Assembly: GCA_963774455.1 (NCBI GenBank)
Contig: CAVZFD010000006.1
Span: forward strand, 179,642-243,641
DNA: 64,000 bases
Source of the DNA: DATFVA01 sp963774455
GTDB taxonomy: Bacteria > Bacteroidota > Ignavibacteria > Ignavibacteriales > Ignavibacteriaceae
Reading direction: 5' to 3'
Below are positions 44,305 to 52,948 of the stretch, one piece after another; position 1 is the stretch's first letter; the number at the start of each line of letters is the position of its first letter. Both the position numbers and the translations under genes were made by a program. Under the pieces are notes generated by a model that was not told where the DNA came from, did no database searches, and saw only the letters and a list, made by a program, of their open reading frames with translations.

Positions 44305-45003
44305 CTAATTGTCTGTTAAGACATTCAATTTCATATTAGAAGGCATATCATATGTTATAGCAGTATATTTTTTATTTGCCTGAACATTTAATGCAGACGA
44401 TATACTTGCAGAAAGAGTATCATTATATGCTAAACTGATAACTGTATAATCTCCCGGCAGCATTGGCATAACACCAGAATTGTCGCCGAATTCTATTGGA
44501 GAATCAAATGTTACATCCTGTGTATCTGATCCTGCAACCATTGTAAAACCATCTAGCGTTGATCCCGGCGAACCGTTGAAAAATGAAACCAGTGCACTAT
44601 CAGGATTTGTATTATAAGAACCATCTATTCTTCTAAGGGCAAATCTCTGTACATCGCTTGCTGAATCTGTACCCACAAAGAAAATCCTCATTTTATAATC
44701 AACGTCGGTGGAAAAGCCATAAGTTTGGGCGGGTCCGCTCGCAAAATTAACGGTAACACTTTTGCTTCCGGCAGGAATATCAATCATACTTGTTTCTGTC
44801 CCATATCCTGCACTGACAGATTTTCCATCTATTGTAAAAGTTGCATCTCCTGCACCAGCAACAAGATTAACAAAAGTCACCTGACTCCGTTGATCAAAGC
44901 TGGAAGGGATACTTTGAACACTTGTATCGACACAGCCCTGGATAAAAAATATCAATCCTGAGCATAGTACTAAAAGAAATTTAACCTTATCAGGTAGCCT
45001 CAT
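44305..45003 (-). CDS. DUF4397 lipoprotein
   Basis: The 232-residue product has a signal peptide with lipobox FIQGCVDT. The body fits DUF4397 (QVTFVNLVAGAGDATFTIDG at the start, VSFFNGSPGSTLDGFTM in the second half), a family of beta-sandwich surface lipoproteins. It is the first gene of the minus-strand group containing the TonB receptor (31 bp gap), so it may serve as its lipoprotein partner. AAAGGAGGAAAT precedes the ATG. Confidence 0.8.
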   Translation of the reverse strand: MRLPDKVKFLLVLCSGLIFFIQGCVDTSVQSIPSSFDQRSQVTFVNLVAGAGDATFTIDGKSVSAGYGTETSMIDIPAGSKSVTVNFASGPAQTYGFSTDVDYKMRIFFVGTDSASDVQRFALRRIDGSYNTNPDSALVSFFNGSPGSTLDGFTMVAGSDTQDVTFDSPIEFGDNSGVMPMLPGDYTVISLAYNDTLSASISSALNVQANKKYTAITYDMPSNMKLNVLTDN

Positions 45004-45629
45004 ATTTCCTCCTTTAGGATAATTGAATTAAATCATCGTGAAACTTTAGACAGAGTAATCCCAGTTTTTTATAAAAATGGAATTTTTTGTCTGAGAGATA
45101 TGACTCACATAAGTGAATTAGTAAAGGTTGCTTCATTCTCTCTCACTATTATTTGAAAATATTCTCAATAGACTTACTTTAATATTAAAGATTATTGAAA
45201 TATTATAATTTAACGTCTTTTTAATATTCTGATTATGGAAATTGAACAGATGCTGTGATCCTGGTTCTATAGTTTGGATATAGGGATTCACTGCCCTTAA
45301 GAAAAGATTTTCAGATAAGAAATTTACACAAGAAACAGAAGTTGTAACCAAGTTACCATTAACCTCGCAATTTTAGAAAATCAAATTACACCCGGGAATT
45401 TCATAAGTCAAGAATGACATAAGAAATAATTCATATAAGCACTTTTGCAAAGTCTTAAAAAACCGCTTCAAAGTCAAGCCTTTAACTAATATTTTATCCC
45501 ACGGAATTACTTGTAGAATAAGGAGTTCTAAACTTTGGTTTAAGTATAAAATTAATTAAGCTTCATTAACAAAAATAAAAATGGGTACGGGCGACCATAA
45601 AGCACGCTGAAAAACTACTTATTCATAAC
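45004..45629. other. Intergenic region (626 bp) without a recognised gene
   Basis: The stretch lies upstream of the DUF4397 gene and after the DUF6029-like gene. It is AT-rich. No convincing ORF, tRNA, repeat or strong terminator was seen; a 72-codon minus-strand ORF (45133-45351) lacks protein-like features. It probably holds the promoter of the TonB-receptor group, but no TTTG/TAnnTTTG pair was found. Confidence 0.5.
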
Positions 45630-47238
45630 TTATTTTGATCTGAGTTTCAAAAAAAAGCTTTTTATCAGAAACCGGGTAAACATTTTGAACTCAATGCCGC
45701 TGAATTCCGGCTCATAACGGCAGACGCCGCCAATACAAATGTTTCCTGCCTGCCGTGTACCAAATAAAATAGATAAATCAGTATGGTCACCAAGTTTATA
45801 ACCGAATTGTATAAAGCTCCAGAGTTTCCTTACTACATTTCCGGGCTCCGGTTCTTTTGTCTGCACTTCACCCACTACCGCCACATTGAAATTAGGGGAT
45901 CTTAGATATTCAAGACTGAGGGCATCGTCATAATATTGTTCATTATTGAAATTGACTGTTGTCTGCTGATGCTCAATGGTAAATTTAATTGTATTTATTT
46001 CGTTGAAGTAGAAGATATTTTCCAGGATCGGGGTAACATTCTTTGTATCTGTATCCCTTTCTTCATTATAGCCGAAAGCCGCAATTGTTGTCCAGTTCTC
46101 GTTCCATTCGTGGTGAGCCTGGGCATAAATTTCCCTTAGCTGAATCCTTGAAGGAGAATTATCGTGAAGAATCTTCTTATAATATGAATTGTAAGGTAAG
46201 GTCTTTGTCTCGCCGTAATCGGCACTGAAGTAAGTCTCATCGCTCATATTATAGTTCAGTTCGACCTGGAAGCCTTGTTCATTTGACTGGTTCAATGCTG
46301 ATGGATGCCGGTTGAGAAGGATATATGTATATTCTTTCCTGACCGATGGAGGAGTGTTATATATTATTGTTCCGTCTTGTGAGGTGAACGTAAAGTTGTC
46401 GTAATATTTGTATTCACCTGTAAGTGCGAAAGCATCATAATAGAAATTTATACTTCCGTAAGCTGCCTGCCCTACTTTCCAGTCGTTCTTATTGTAACTT
46501 GAATAAACAACAAGCGAAGTGTCGGGATTTATAAGTTTATCCCTTACGTCCCTGTTCTGCTTGAACCCGTATTCTCCGTAGAAATCAAAATTCCATATGC
46601 TGGGCATAATCCTCACTGAGGTGAGCATTGTTCTTGCAGCATTATCATCCGGAGGTAAATTGGCTGCGAAAGAAGCACCTATTTTCAGCTGACTGATAGC
46701 TTTATATTCAATATCTGCTGCATGCAGGATCTCTTCCCGTAGATTGTCGGCATTTGCTGCCATCCCGGTAAGTGCAGTGAGTGTTATCCCGCCGTACCTT
46801 GCCTGCAGTTTCGCTCCAAGCAGGTTGTTGTCGACTCTAATATTTCTCTCTTCGTAACTTTTCAGCACCAGACCTCTACCGAATAGCGCATAATAGTTTC
46901 CAACAATAAGTTCGCCTCCCTGCTGTGCGTCTCCAATCTCAGCCTTTATATATTTGTATGCTATATCTGCATATCTCTTTTTCCCTCTGCTGATAGCGGG
47001 ACTAGGATCATTTGGTTCGTACAGTTTCAAATCTGATCCCTGCACCGAAGATTCCTTTTTGATAATCCAGGTTCAGCCAGTCCTCGAATATTTCAATGTG
47101 TCTGTTTATATCATTCGAATATTCAAGCTGGTTTGATAATCCAAGCCCTTCGGGAAGAAAATTATTTTCCTGTGCGAAAAGAACTGGAGAAATAAAGAAT
47201 AAAAAGGGCGTAATGATAAACAGTAATTTTCTATTCAT
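45630..47238 (-). pseudogene. DUF6029-like outer-membrane protein, broken by one frameshift
   Basis: The first reading (47238-47008) gives a signal peptide and SNQLEYSNDINRHIEIFEDW, ending in GIRFETVRTK and a stop. A second, in the +1 frame (GTG 47045 to 45630), continues smoothly as YEPNDPSPAISRGKK, then FGRGLVLKSYEERN and a beta-barrel-like body to the end. Together they look like one DUF6029-type protein of about 535 residues; total length 1609 bp is not a multiple of three, as expected after insertion of one base. The break lies near 47020-47040 with only a short A-run, so it may be a real mutation or a sequence error. It starts 30 bp after tlpA, in one operon. Confidence 0.65.
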
Positions 47239-47267
47239 GTTCTGGTCCGGTGATTTTGCAGTGAGGT

Positions 47268-47774
47268 TTATTTATTTATGAGCCCGTCTATTTTGTTTTT
47301 CATTTTGAGCTCATCCCCCTTCATATAACCTAAGTGCGTATAAACTATATTTCCTGCTTTATCAAGTAAAACAGAATAAGGTACGTTCTGTGCATAATAT
47401 TTACGGGCAACTTCCGAATTGGTATCAAGCAGAACCGGGAAAGGATAATTCTTTGATCTCACAAATGGTTTAACTTTGGCAACTGTTCTTTCATCATCGA
47501 TTGAAATAGCAAGTACCTTCAGTCCTTTATCTTTATATTCGTTGTATATGTCCTTATACTTTGTCATTTCTTCGATACAGGGCTTGCACCATGTAGCCCA
47601 GAAACTGAGAAGTACAGGACCTTCGCCAAGTTCATCTTTCAGGGAAATATAATCACCCTGTACATTCTCAAGCTTAAATTCGGGGGCGCTCCTGCCTGTC
47701 TCTTCTTTATGATCCTGGGCAAAAACAGTAACCGCAAAAATGAAAAATACAGGCAGTAGGAAAAGTTTGTTCAT
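47268..47774 (-). CDS. TlpA-family thiol-disulfide oxidoreductase
   Basis: ATG 47774 with GGAG six bases upstream gives 168 residues; ATG 47786 would add four. A signal peptide (ending VFAQ) precedes a thioredoxin domain with the active site FWATWCKPC, the conserved KVLAISIDDERT strand and the cis-Pro loop QNVPYSVLLD. It acts in the periplasm on protein thiols or cytochrome maturation. Neighbours include a DUF6029-like gene and two genes with Omp28-type thioredoxin-like domains, suggesting a shared extracytoplasmic thiol function. Confidence 0.92.
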   Translation of the reverse strand: MNKLFLLPVFFIFAVTVFAQDHKEETGRSAPEFKLENVQGDYISLKDELGEGPVLLSFWATWCKPCIEEMTKYKDIYNEYKDKGLKVLAISIDDERTVAKVKPFVRSKNYPFPVLLDTNSEVARKYYAQNVPYSVLLDKAGNIVYTHLGYMKGDELKMKNKIDGLINK

Positions 47775-47807
47775 ATAATACTCCATGTTCAGTACAGACT
47801 AACAAAG

Positions 47808-47841
47808 AAGACTGTTCCGTTCGGGCAGAAGGAACAGTCTT
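47808..47841 (-). terminator. Probable intrinsic terminator of the small T9SS protein gene
   Basis: AAGACTGTTCC (47808-47818) and GGAACAGTCTT (47831-47841) form an 11-bp stem with a 12-nt loop. On the minus strand CTTTG follows, so the T-run is only moderate. It lies 13 bp after the gene's stop. Confidence 0.6.
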
Positions 47842-47853
47842 TAAGAGCCTTGC

Positions 47854-48591
47854 TTATTTTATTAAAATCATTTTTCTTACTGTAGAAAACTGACCAGCCG
47901 AAATTCTATAGAAATAAATTCCGGAAGATAAATTTCCCGCGTTAAAGTTAACAGTATAAGCTCCCGGTCCCTGCTCTTTATTAACTAGTGTAGCGATCTC
48001 CTTACCTGTTATGTTGTAAACCTTAATATTTACATTGGTTCTTTGAGGAACAGAATAAGAAATTTTGGTGGCCGGGTTAAATGGATTCGGATAATTCTGA
48101 TATACCCTGAATTCCTTTACTACATGGTTTCCACTGCGGACAGCGTTTGGTTCGGTAGAGGCAGTCTGATTTATGATAGTCCTGCTGCTGAGATTATGTG
48201 CTGTGCCGATTTGTATCTGAACTTGCCCTGTAGCTGCAACTGAACTTGTAAAAAAATGTACAGAAATTTCTACGGTATCTCCAGGATGAACTGGTTCAAG
48301 CCCAAATCCTGCGTCGGTTGCTACGCTGTCAAGATTAGGAGGAAAACAAAGATCACCAAAACACAGTGAAGATGTCCAGTCACTTGGAATTGTATTCACA
48401 GTCCTGACCAAAAAAACCACCTGATCAACTGATGATATATTTACAGCGTTTGCGTAAAGTACTAATTCCTGACCTGGTGATCCATAGATAACACTATCAC
48501 CTGGTATCACTTCTATATCCTGTGCTTTAACATCTATAAAAGATACTGCGAAAAGTATTGCGAGGAATAGTATGTAGAATTGCTTTTTCAT
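47854..48591 (-). CDS. Secreted protein with T9SS type A sorting domain
   Basis: The 245-residue protein has a signal peptide (ending DVKAQ), a beta-sandwich-like central domain with the two Cys of SLCFGDLCFPP, and a C-terminal T9SS sorting domain (VYQNYPNPFNPATKISY, VYNITGKEIATLV, SGIYFYRIS, KMILIK). The last 80 residues direct export across the outer membrane and are cleaved. The central domain is not recognised. It lies between tlpA and an Omp28-type T9SS protein. Confidence 0.88.
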   Translation of the reverse strand: MKKQFYILFLAILFAVSFIDVKAQDIEVIPGDSVIYGSPGQELVLYANAVNISSVDQVVFLVRTVNTIPSDWTSSLCFGDLCFPPNLDSVATDAGFGLEPVHPGDTVEISVHFFTSSVAATGQVQIQIGTAHNLSSRTIINQTASTEPNAVRSGNHVVKEFRVYQNYPNPFNPATKISYSVPQRTNVNIKVYNITGKEIATLVNKEQGPGAYTVNFNAGNLSSGIYFYRISAGQFSTVRKMILIK

Positions 48592-48636
48592 GCGATTGCC
48601 CTATACTTTGAAATAATTATTGAATTCTAAATAAAA

Positions 48637-48654
48637 GGGGCGCCGCGGCGCCCC
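48637..48654 (-). terminator. GC-rich perfect palindromic terminator
   Basis: GGGGCGCCGCGGCGCCCC is an 18-bp perfect palindrome followed on the minus strand by TTTTATTT. It lies 7 bp after the stop of the T9SS/Omp28 gene. Its GC content is well above its surroundings. Confidence 0.85.
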
Positions 48655-48661
48655 ATATTTA

Positions 48662-50743
48662 CTATTTTAATATACTCATTTTTTTAACTGAAACGAAGTT
48701 TTTTGCAACCATTCTATAGATGTAAACGCCAGAAGCAAGACCCGAAGCATCAACTTTCAGATCATATGAGCCGACAGCTTTTACTTCATTAACAAGCGTT
48801 GAAACTTCCCTTCCTGTTATATCATATAATTTAATTGTTACTGGACCATTCTGAGGTACAGTGTACTTAATGTTGGTTGTAGGGTTGAATGGATTAGGAT
48901 AATTCTGTGAAAGACTGAATTGTGTCGGAATATCCATTGTTACTGTCAATACCTGACTGTAGGTGGAACGTCCGTCCATATCAACCTGTTTCAGCCTGTA
49001 ATAGAGTGTGCTGTTTGTTTTGTTCTCAGGCTTATCAATGTAAGTATAATTATGAGTTTCTGTTGAAGTACCATGACCGTTAACAAAACCAACACTTGAG
49101 AAAATATTTCCGTCATATGATCTTTCAACATTGAAACCATGGTTGTTAGTCTCGCTTGCGGTAATCCACATCAGGGTAACACCTTCAGCAGAAGCTGTCG
49201 ATGTAAATGAAGTGAGCTCTACTGGCAGCGGAGCAAGGGCTGTAAGATCAAGCTTGGTTCCCTGAAGGATTTCCTTATCATCATTATTCTGAATGAATGC
49301 AACCAGCTCACAGTTGTCTGCTACCCAGTCGGCTCCCATTGTGAAAGTCAGGTTAATATCCTGTACATCTCCGGAACTGAAATCGAGAGTAGTGCCATTT
49401 TGATCAGGGGACATTACACGGCTTACAAAGTTCAGATGATCCTGGCCCTGCCAGCTGTACATAATTTCTGATTCAGTAAGTGCAAACTGCAGTACTATAT
49501 TATTGTAGGGAGGAGTGGTACCAAGTTTATGAACTCTTACCGTTACATTATAGTCGCTGCCGGAATGATCTCCGAACAGGCTTAAAGAATATGCAGAGTT
49601 CACAGGAGCTCTGCTTTCATATATAGGAAGATAGTACTGGTACATACTTAGTGTATGATCCCCGCCTACGAACTGCTGCTGACCATCGAATATTGCTGTA
49701 GGATATCCGGGGATGTTGTAGTAGTTATTTCTCGCGTCTGACGCAGTATAGGCAAACGGATCACCATTGTGGTTTTCGATTACAGCAACTGAACATCCGT
49801 TACTAACAAGGTCATCTGCACCTAATGCTGCACCCGGGCAATACTGGCACCAAGCACCTGTACCGATTTCAACCAATACCATGTCTCTTTGTGAAGTGTA
49901 GGTATTGAAGTATTTTGTCATGGAATCATTTGAAGAATTCATATCGCCTGACAGATTTGTTGTCACCGTCATTTCAAAAAGTTCATTAGAAGCAGCAGCG
50001 GTATAATCAGAAAATGATACTGTTTCTTCCCCGTCAGGAGCAAGAGTAACGGCGCTGCAATTCTGCTGATAAACTGCCGATCCACCTATTTTAATTACAC
50101 AGGTAGCATCAAATGTTTCGCTGTTTGATCCAAAGTTTTTGAGTGTCGCCTGGGGTGTAAAAGTAGTTCCCGGGACGTACTGATTATCAATGTCTATGCT
50201 TTTAACCATTGCATCATGTGCAAGCGGGGTGAAAAGACTTATATCATCGATATACCAATAATTAAGGTTATAAGAGTAACCGCTAAAGAACCAGCAAATC
50301 TGGAAATCAACTGCACCTACATCACTATTGTTAATTGAAACAATTTCCTGAGTCGCGGGAATACTTGCTGAAGGATTTTTAGACCACACTACATTCCAGG
50401 CGCCGCCTCCTGACCTGGTTGCGATACCAATTGTATAAGGTGTAGCGTAATGATCGAGCATATGATTGAATTTAACTTTTATTGCAGTAATTCCTGTTAA
50501 ATCAATTTCAGGAGAAATTAAGCGGGAATCTCCTGTAAATGTAGGATCATAATTTAACATGGCCTCGGGAGCTGCACCCCCTGCATTATTGGAATTGTTT
50601 GCAGACCAGTTGCCCGAGTGTGCATCAATTGTCCATCCGGAAGGAGGAAAAGTTCCACTGCTGAAATCTTCGCTCAGGAATGTCTGGGCAGACAGAACAA
50701 TAGGAAAAAGTAAAAGAACTAGAACAGTATAAATGTGTTTCAT
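48662..50743 (-). CDS. Secreted protein with adhesion-like, Omp28-like and T9SS domains
   Basis: The 693-residue protein has a signal peptide, then a cleaved-adhesin/MAM-like domain (FLSEDFSSGTFPPSGW to WYIDDISLFT, about 20-170), a beta-sandwich domain, an Omp28/thioredoxin-like domain with the dithiol AWCQYCPGA near residue 295, and a C-terminal fibronectin-like region (VELTSFTS, ETNNHGFNVERS) ending in LSQNYPNPFNPTT and KMSILK. The dithiol suggests a redox or structural role on a surface protein. Its C-terminal module recurs in the peptidase at 52949. Cargo of the type IX system; the substrate is unknown. Confidence 0.88.
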   Translation of the reverse strand: MKHIYTVLVLLLFPIVLSAQTFLSEDFSSGTFPPSGWTIDAHSGNWSANNSNNAGGAAPEAMLNYDPTFTGDSRLISPEIDLTGITAIKVKFNHMLDHYATPYTIGIATRSGGGAWNVVWSKNPSASIPATQEIVSINNSDVGAVDFQICWFFSGYSYNLNYWYIDDISLFTPLAHDAMVKSIDIDNQYVPGTTFTPQATLKNFGSNSETFDATCVIKIGGSAVYQQNCSAVTLAPDGEETVSFSDYTAAASNELFEMTVTTNLSGDMNSSNDSMTKYFNTYTSQRDMVLVEIGTGAWCQYCPGAALGADDLVSNGCSVAVIENHNGDPFAYTASDARNNYYNIPGYPTAIFDGQQQFVGGDHTLSMYQYYLPIYESRAPVNSAYSLSLFGDHSGSDYNVTVRVHKLGTTPPYNNIVLQFALTESEIMYSWQGQDHLNFVSRVMSPDQNGTTLDFSSGDVQDINLTFTMGADWVADNCELVAFIQNNDDKEILQGTKLDLTALAPLPVELTSFTSTASAEGVTLMWITASETNNHGFNVERSYDGNIFSSVGFVNGHGTSTETHNYTYIDKPENKTNSTLYYRLKQVDMDGRSTYSQVLTVTMDIPTQFSLSQNYPNPFNPTTNIKYTVPQNGPVTIKLYDITGREVSTLVNEVKAVGSYDLKVDASGLASGVYIYRMVAKNFVSVKKMSILK

Positions 50744-50821
50744 TTTCTCACCCTGAATTTGGTTTAAATTTCCGGGCCTGGATCAACCGAAGCAAGTCCG
50801 GGTTAACTTCTTTCAAATTTG

Positions 50822-51637
50822 CTAATTTACACCTGCCTGAAGAACTTCTTTCGTCTGCACATTTTGTATGTATGCAACTACGTGCAGATTCACAGGGTTC
50901 CAGTTAGACAAAAGATCTGTCTGCCAGTCAAATGTAGTGTCGGTTAATGCTGTAAAAGTAATTCCATCCTCTGAAGGAAGAGCTTTTCTCAGCACGTTAT
51001 AGAATACCTTTTCTCCGTTAGATCCGGGAGCTTCCGCGAATTCAATATCACTTTCGGTGACAATAGTATTCAGCACCAGTTCATCCGGGTTTATTCCTGT
51101 AAGAGTTACAGGCCGGACATTAATATTTACTATAAAGCTGCTGTCCTGGAAGCTTGTTGTAACTGATATGCTGAACGGTGCGGTAGTGTTTAATCTTTGA
51201 TCAAGGTCTTGTTTTATTTTTAAAGAGTCAGTTGCTGTGGGCCTAAGCATTCCGTCTATAACCAGAGTGGGGGCAAAAATAATATTATAGAAAAGCATCC
51301 GTTTATTGCATAATGATGAATTGGCCAGGTAAAACGGATCATTCGGAGATGGAAAATTGGTCGGAAATTTCACAACAGCGATCTTATTTTTATACGTAAC
51401 ATTCTGCAGATTTTCTATTATCAGGTTGGATGTAACACACGGTACACAGCTTACATTCGCAAAATCCTCAAGAAGCACTACTTTCTGTGCCGGGATATTT
51501 GATGGATCCATATTAATAGTGGTATTAACAATAACCTTTCCGGCCGGATATGAAATACTTTCCGGTGAGGTCGGAGCATTGGTGCTACAACTGTAGAAGA
51601 TAAGCCCTGTTAAAACTAATAGTAAAACTTGTTTCAT
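50822..51637 (-). CDS. Omp28-related lipoprotein with CxxC motif
   Basis: ATG 51637 gives 271 residues and a lipobox (LIFYSCSTN); ATG 51667 would add ten and start in a poor context. The core opens with KVVLLEDFANVSCVPCVTSN, a dithiol in the same position as in the downstream T9SS protein, and continues with APTLVIDGM and a C-terminal beta domain ending in AYIQNVQTKEVLQAG. Omp28-like proteins are outer-membrane or surface lipoproteins of Bacteroidota with no settled function. The 78 bp gap to the next gene shows no terminator, so co-transcription is plausible. Confidence 0.82.
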   Translation of the reverse strand: MKQVLLLVLTGLIFYSCSTNAPTSPESISYPAGKVIVNTTINMDPSNIPAQKVVLLEDFANVSCVPCVTSNLIIENLQNVTYKNKIAVVKFPTNFPSPNDPFYLANSSLCNKRMLFYNIIFAPTLVIDGMLRPTATDSLKIKQDLDQRLNTTAPFSISVTTSFQDSSFIVNINVRPVTLTGINPDELVLNTIVTESDIEFAEAPGSNGEKVFYNVLRKALPSEDGITFTALTDTTFDWQTDLLSNWNPVNLHVVAYIQNVQTKEVLQAGVN

Positions 51638-51720
51638 ATATCGGAAATTCCTGCTTTTTTTTCTCAATATCCCCCGGTGATTTTAAATTTATTTACTATT
51701 GAACCATTTCTAACGTACTA

Positions 51721-52587
51721 TTAATTATGCTGAACCTCGGGAACTTTATTTTTAATTGTGTAGTTTTTTTCTATCTCCGCGAAATCGATGCCGCTGTTCC
51801 ACATATGATCGAATAATATTCTGCATGCAGTTGCAAGCTGTTTGTGCTCTATGTAAATCATCGTCAGGTCATTGGTGGTTTTGATAGGCTGTTCAAGCGG
51901 GAACATAACTTTCTCATCGTCAAAGATTAACATTTTAATAGGAAGATTGTCAACTATCCTGGCTTTCTCTCCGTCACGTACTGACATTTTCACTGAGTCA
52001 TACAGCCAGTCAATTTCCTCGAGCTCGCTGAATTGGTAAATACCTTTTGATGACCCGCCCCTTTTCAGCAGCTTTGCTTCTTCATCCTCCTGCTCTTTAA
52101 GCCGCTCACTGTTATCGCTTGCATAAGGACCTTTATTGAAGGTGAGCATCTCCACCCTGGTGCCCGCTACACTCTTTATGTATCTCTTGTGGATCTGGGT
52201 TTTCTCTTCCATCACTTCGATGAATTCGAGGGGATTAATAATCGCTTTACTGTTTTCAAAGATGGGTGTAAATACTTCCGCCAGCTGATCTATAAGTTCC
52301 TGTTTTTGTTTAAGTTCATTCTTATACGTTTCGTAAATTCTTCCCATCGCCAGCTTCGGTTCAACAGCTTCGTACATCTTATTCTTGCCGAGCTTTTTTT
52401 CAATGCAGATATTCCGGCTTACCATTTTATTCAGAACTTCATAAATCTTGGTTCTTGGAATATCAACCACTTTCTGTAAATCCGAGGCTGTGAACATTCT
52501 TCCGCTTAACAGGGTCATATAGATCTTGGCTTCCCTTTCGGTGAGACCGATTTCCATAAATTCCTGCAGGTATTTCGAATTATCCAT
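51721..52587 (-). CDS. TrmB-family transcriptional regulator
   Basis: The 288-residue protein has an N-terminal winged helix (IGLTEREAKIYMTLLSGRMFTASDLQKVVDIPRTKIYEVLNKM in pieces), a coiled coil (about 85-110) and a C-terminal ligand-binding-like domain with VAGTRVEMLTFNKGPYAS and a late IDFAEIEKNY. TrmB regulators, best known from archaea, sense sugars. This one has no sugar-transport genes beside it. The neighbours are surface proteins with dithiol domains. Its 5' region holds a GGGGTAC pair and the 11-bp repeat array. Confidence 0.88.
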   Translation of the reverse strand: MDNSKYLQEFMEIGLTEREAKIYMTLLSGRMFTASDLQKVVDIPRTKIYEVLNKMVSRNICIEKKLGKNKMYEAVEPKLAMGRIYETYKNELKQKQELIDQLAEVFTPIFENSKAIINPLEFIEVMEEKTQIHKRYIKSVAGTRVEMLTFNKGPYASDNSERLKEQEDEEAKLLKRGGSSKGIYQFSELEEIDWLYDSVKMSVRDGEKARIVDNLPIKMLIFDDEKVMFPLEQPIKTTNDLTMIYIEHKQLATACRILFDHMWNSGIDFAEIEKNYTIKNKVPEVQHN

Positions 52588-52616
52588 TATTTGAAATTGT
52601 CTTCATTTACCATTCC

Positions 52617-52656
52617 GGGGTACCAATTAATTCTATTGACCCTTCACTGGGGGTAC
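52617..52656. promoter_or_regulatory. Spaced GGGGTAC pair upstream of the TrmB-type gene
   Basis: GGGGTAC occurs at 52617-52623 and 52650-52656, 33 bp apart, or three helical turns. They lie 30-69 bp before the regulator start codon and could be an operator; this is inference. Confidence 0.35.
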
Positions 52657-52786
52657 AACTTAATGAAAAGCAGAACATGTGTCAAGAACTGTTTTAAAAT
52701 ATTCCGGGAAAATTTGCAGCGAAAGTTTTTTGAGGGTGTAAGCAACAAACGAAACTGAGCTTATTTTAGTCGCACGATGGGTATTT

Positions 52787-52852
52787 GACGTATTAAGGAC
52801 GTATTCAAGACGTATTCAGGACGTATTCAAGACGTATTCAGGACGTATTCAG
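52787..52852. repeat. Six tandem 11-bp repeats, GACGTATTCA(G/A)
   Basis: Units lie at 52787, 52798, 52809, 52820, 52831 and 52842, each 11 bp. The first reads GACGTATTAAG and the others GACGTATTCAG or GACGTATTCAA. On the minus strand the consensus is CTGAATACGTC, which differs from the 6479 array (CTAAATGCGC) by transitions at three of its first ten positions. It lies about 200 bp upstream of the TrmB-type gene and 97 bp after the peptidase gene. Confidence 0.95.
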
Positions 52853-52899
52853 CACGGTGCCCTAATCTTGCCTGGGTGGTAACGTGGTTATTAATAAAA

Positions 52900-52924
52900 A
52901 AAGGCGCCTTTTGAGGGCGCCTTT
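52900..52924 (-). terminator. Intrinsic terminator of the T9SS peptidase gene
   Basis: AAAGGCGCC and GGCGCCTTT form a 9-bp stem with a 7-nt loop; on the minus strand TTTTATT follows. It lies 24 bp after the stop. Confidence 0.85.
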
Positions 52925-52948
52925 ACAAAAGAGTATTTTCTTATAAGA

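Noticed and set aside
41170..45003. SusC/SusD polysaccharide-utilisation locus
   Set aside because: The receptor resembles SusC-type proteins, but no SusD-like gene and no glycosidase are beside it.
45133..45351. 72-codon minus-strand ORF in the large intergenic region
   Set aside because: No SD, no motif, low-complexity Ile/Asn-rich translation; expected by chance in AT-rich DNA.
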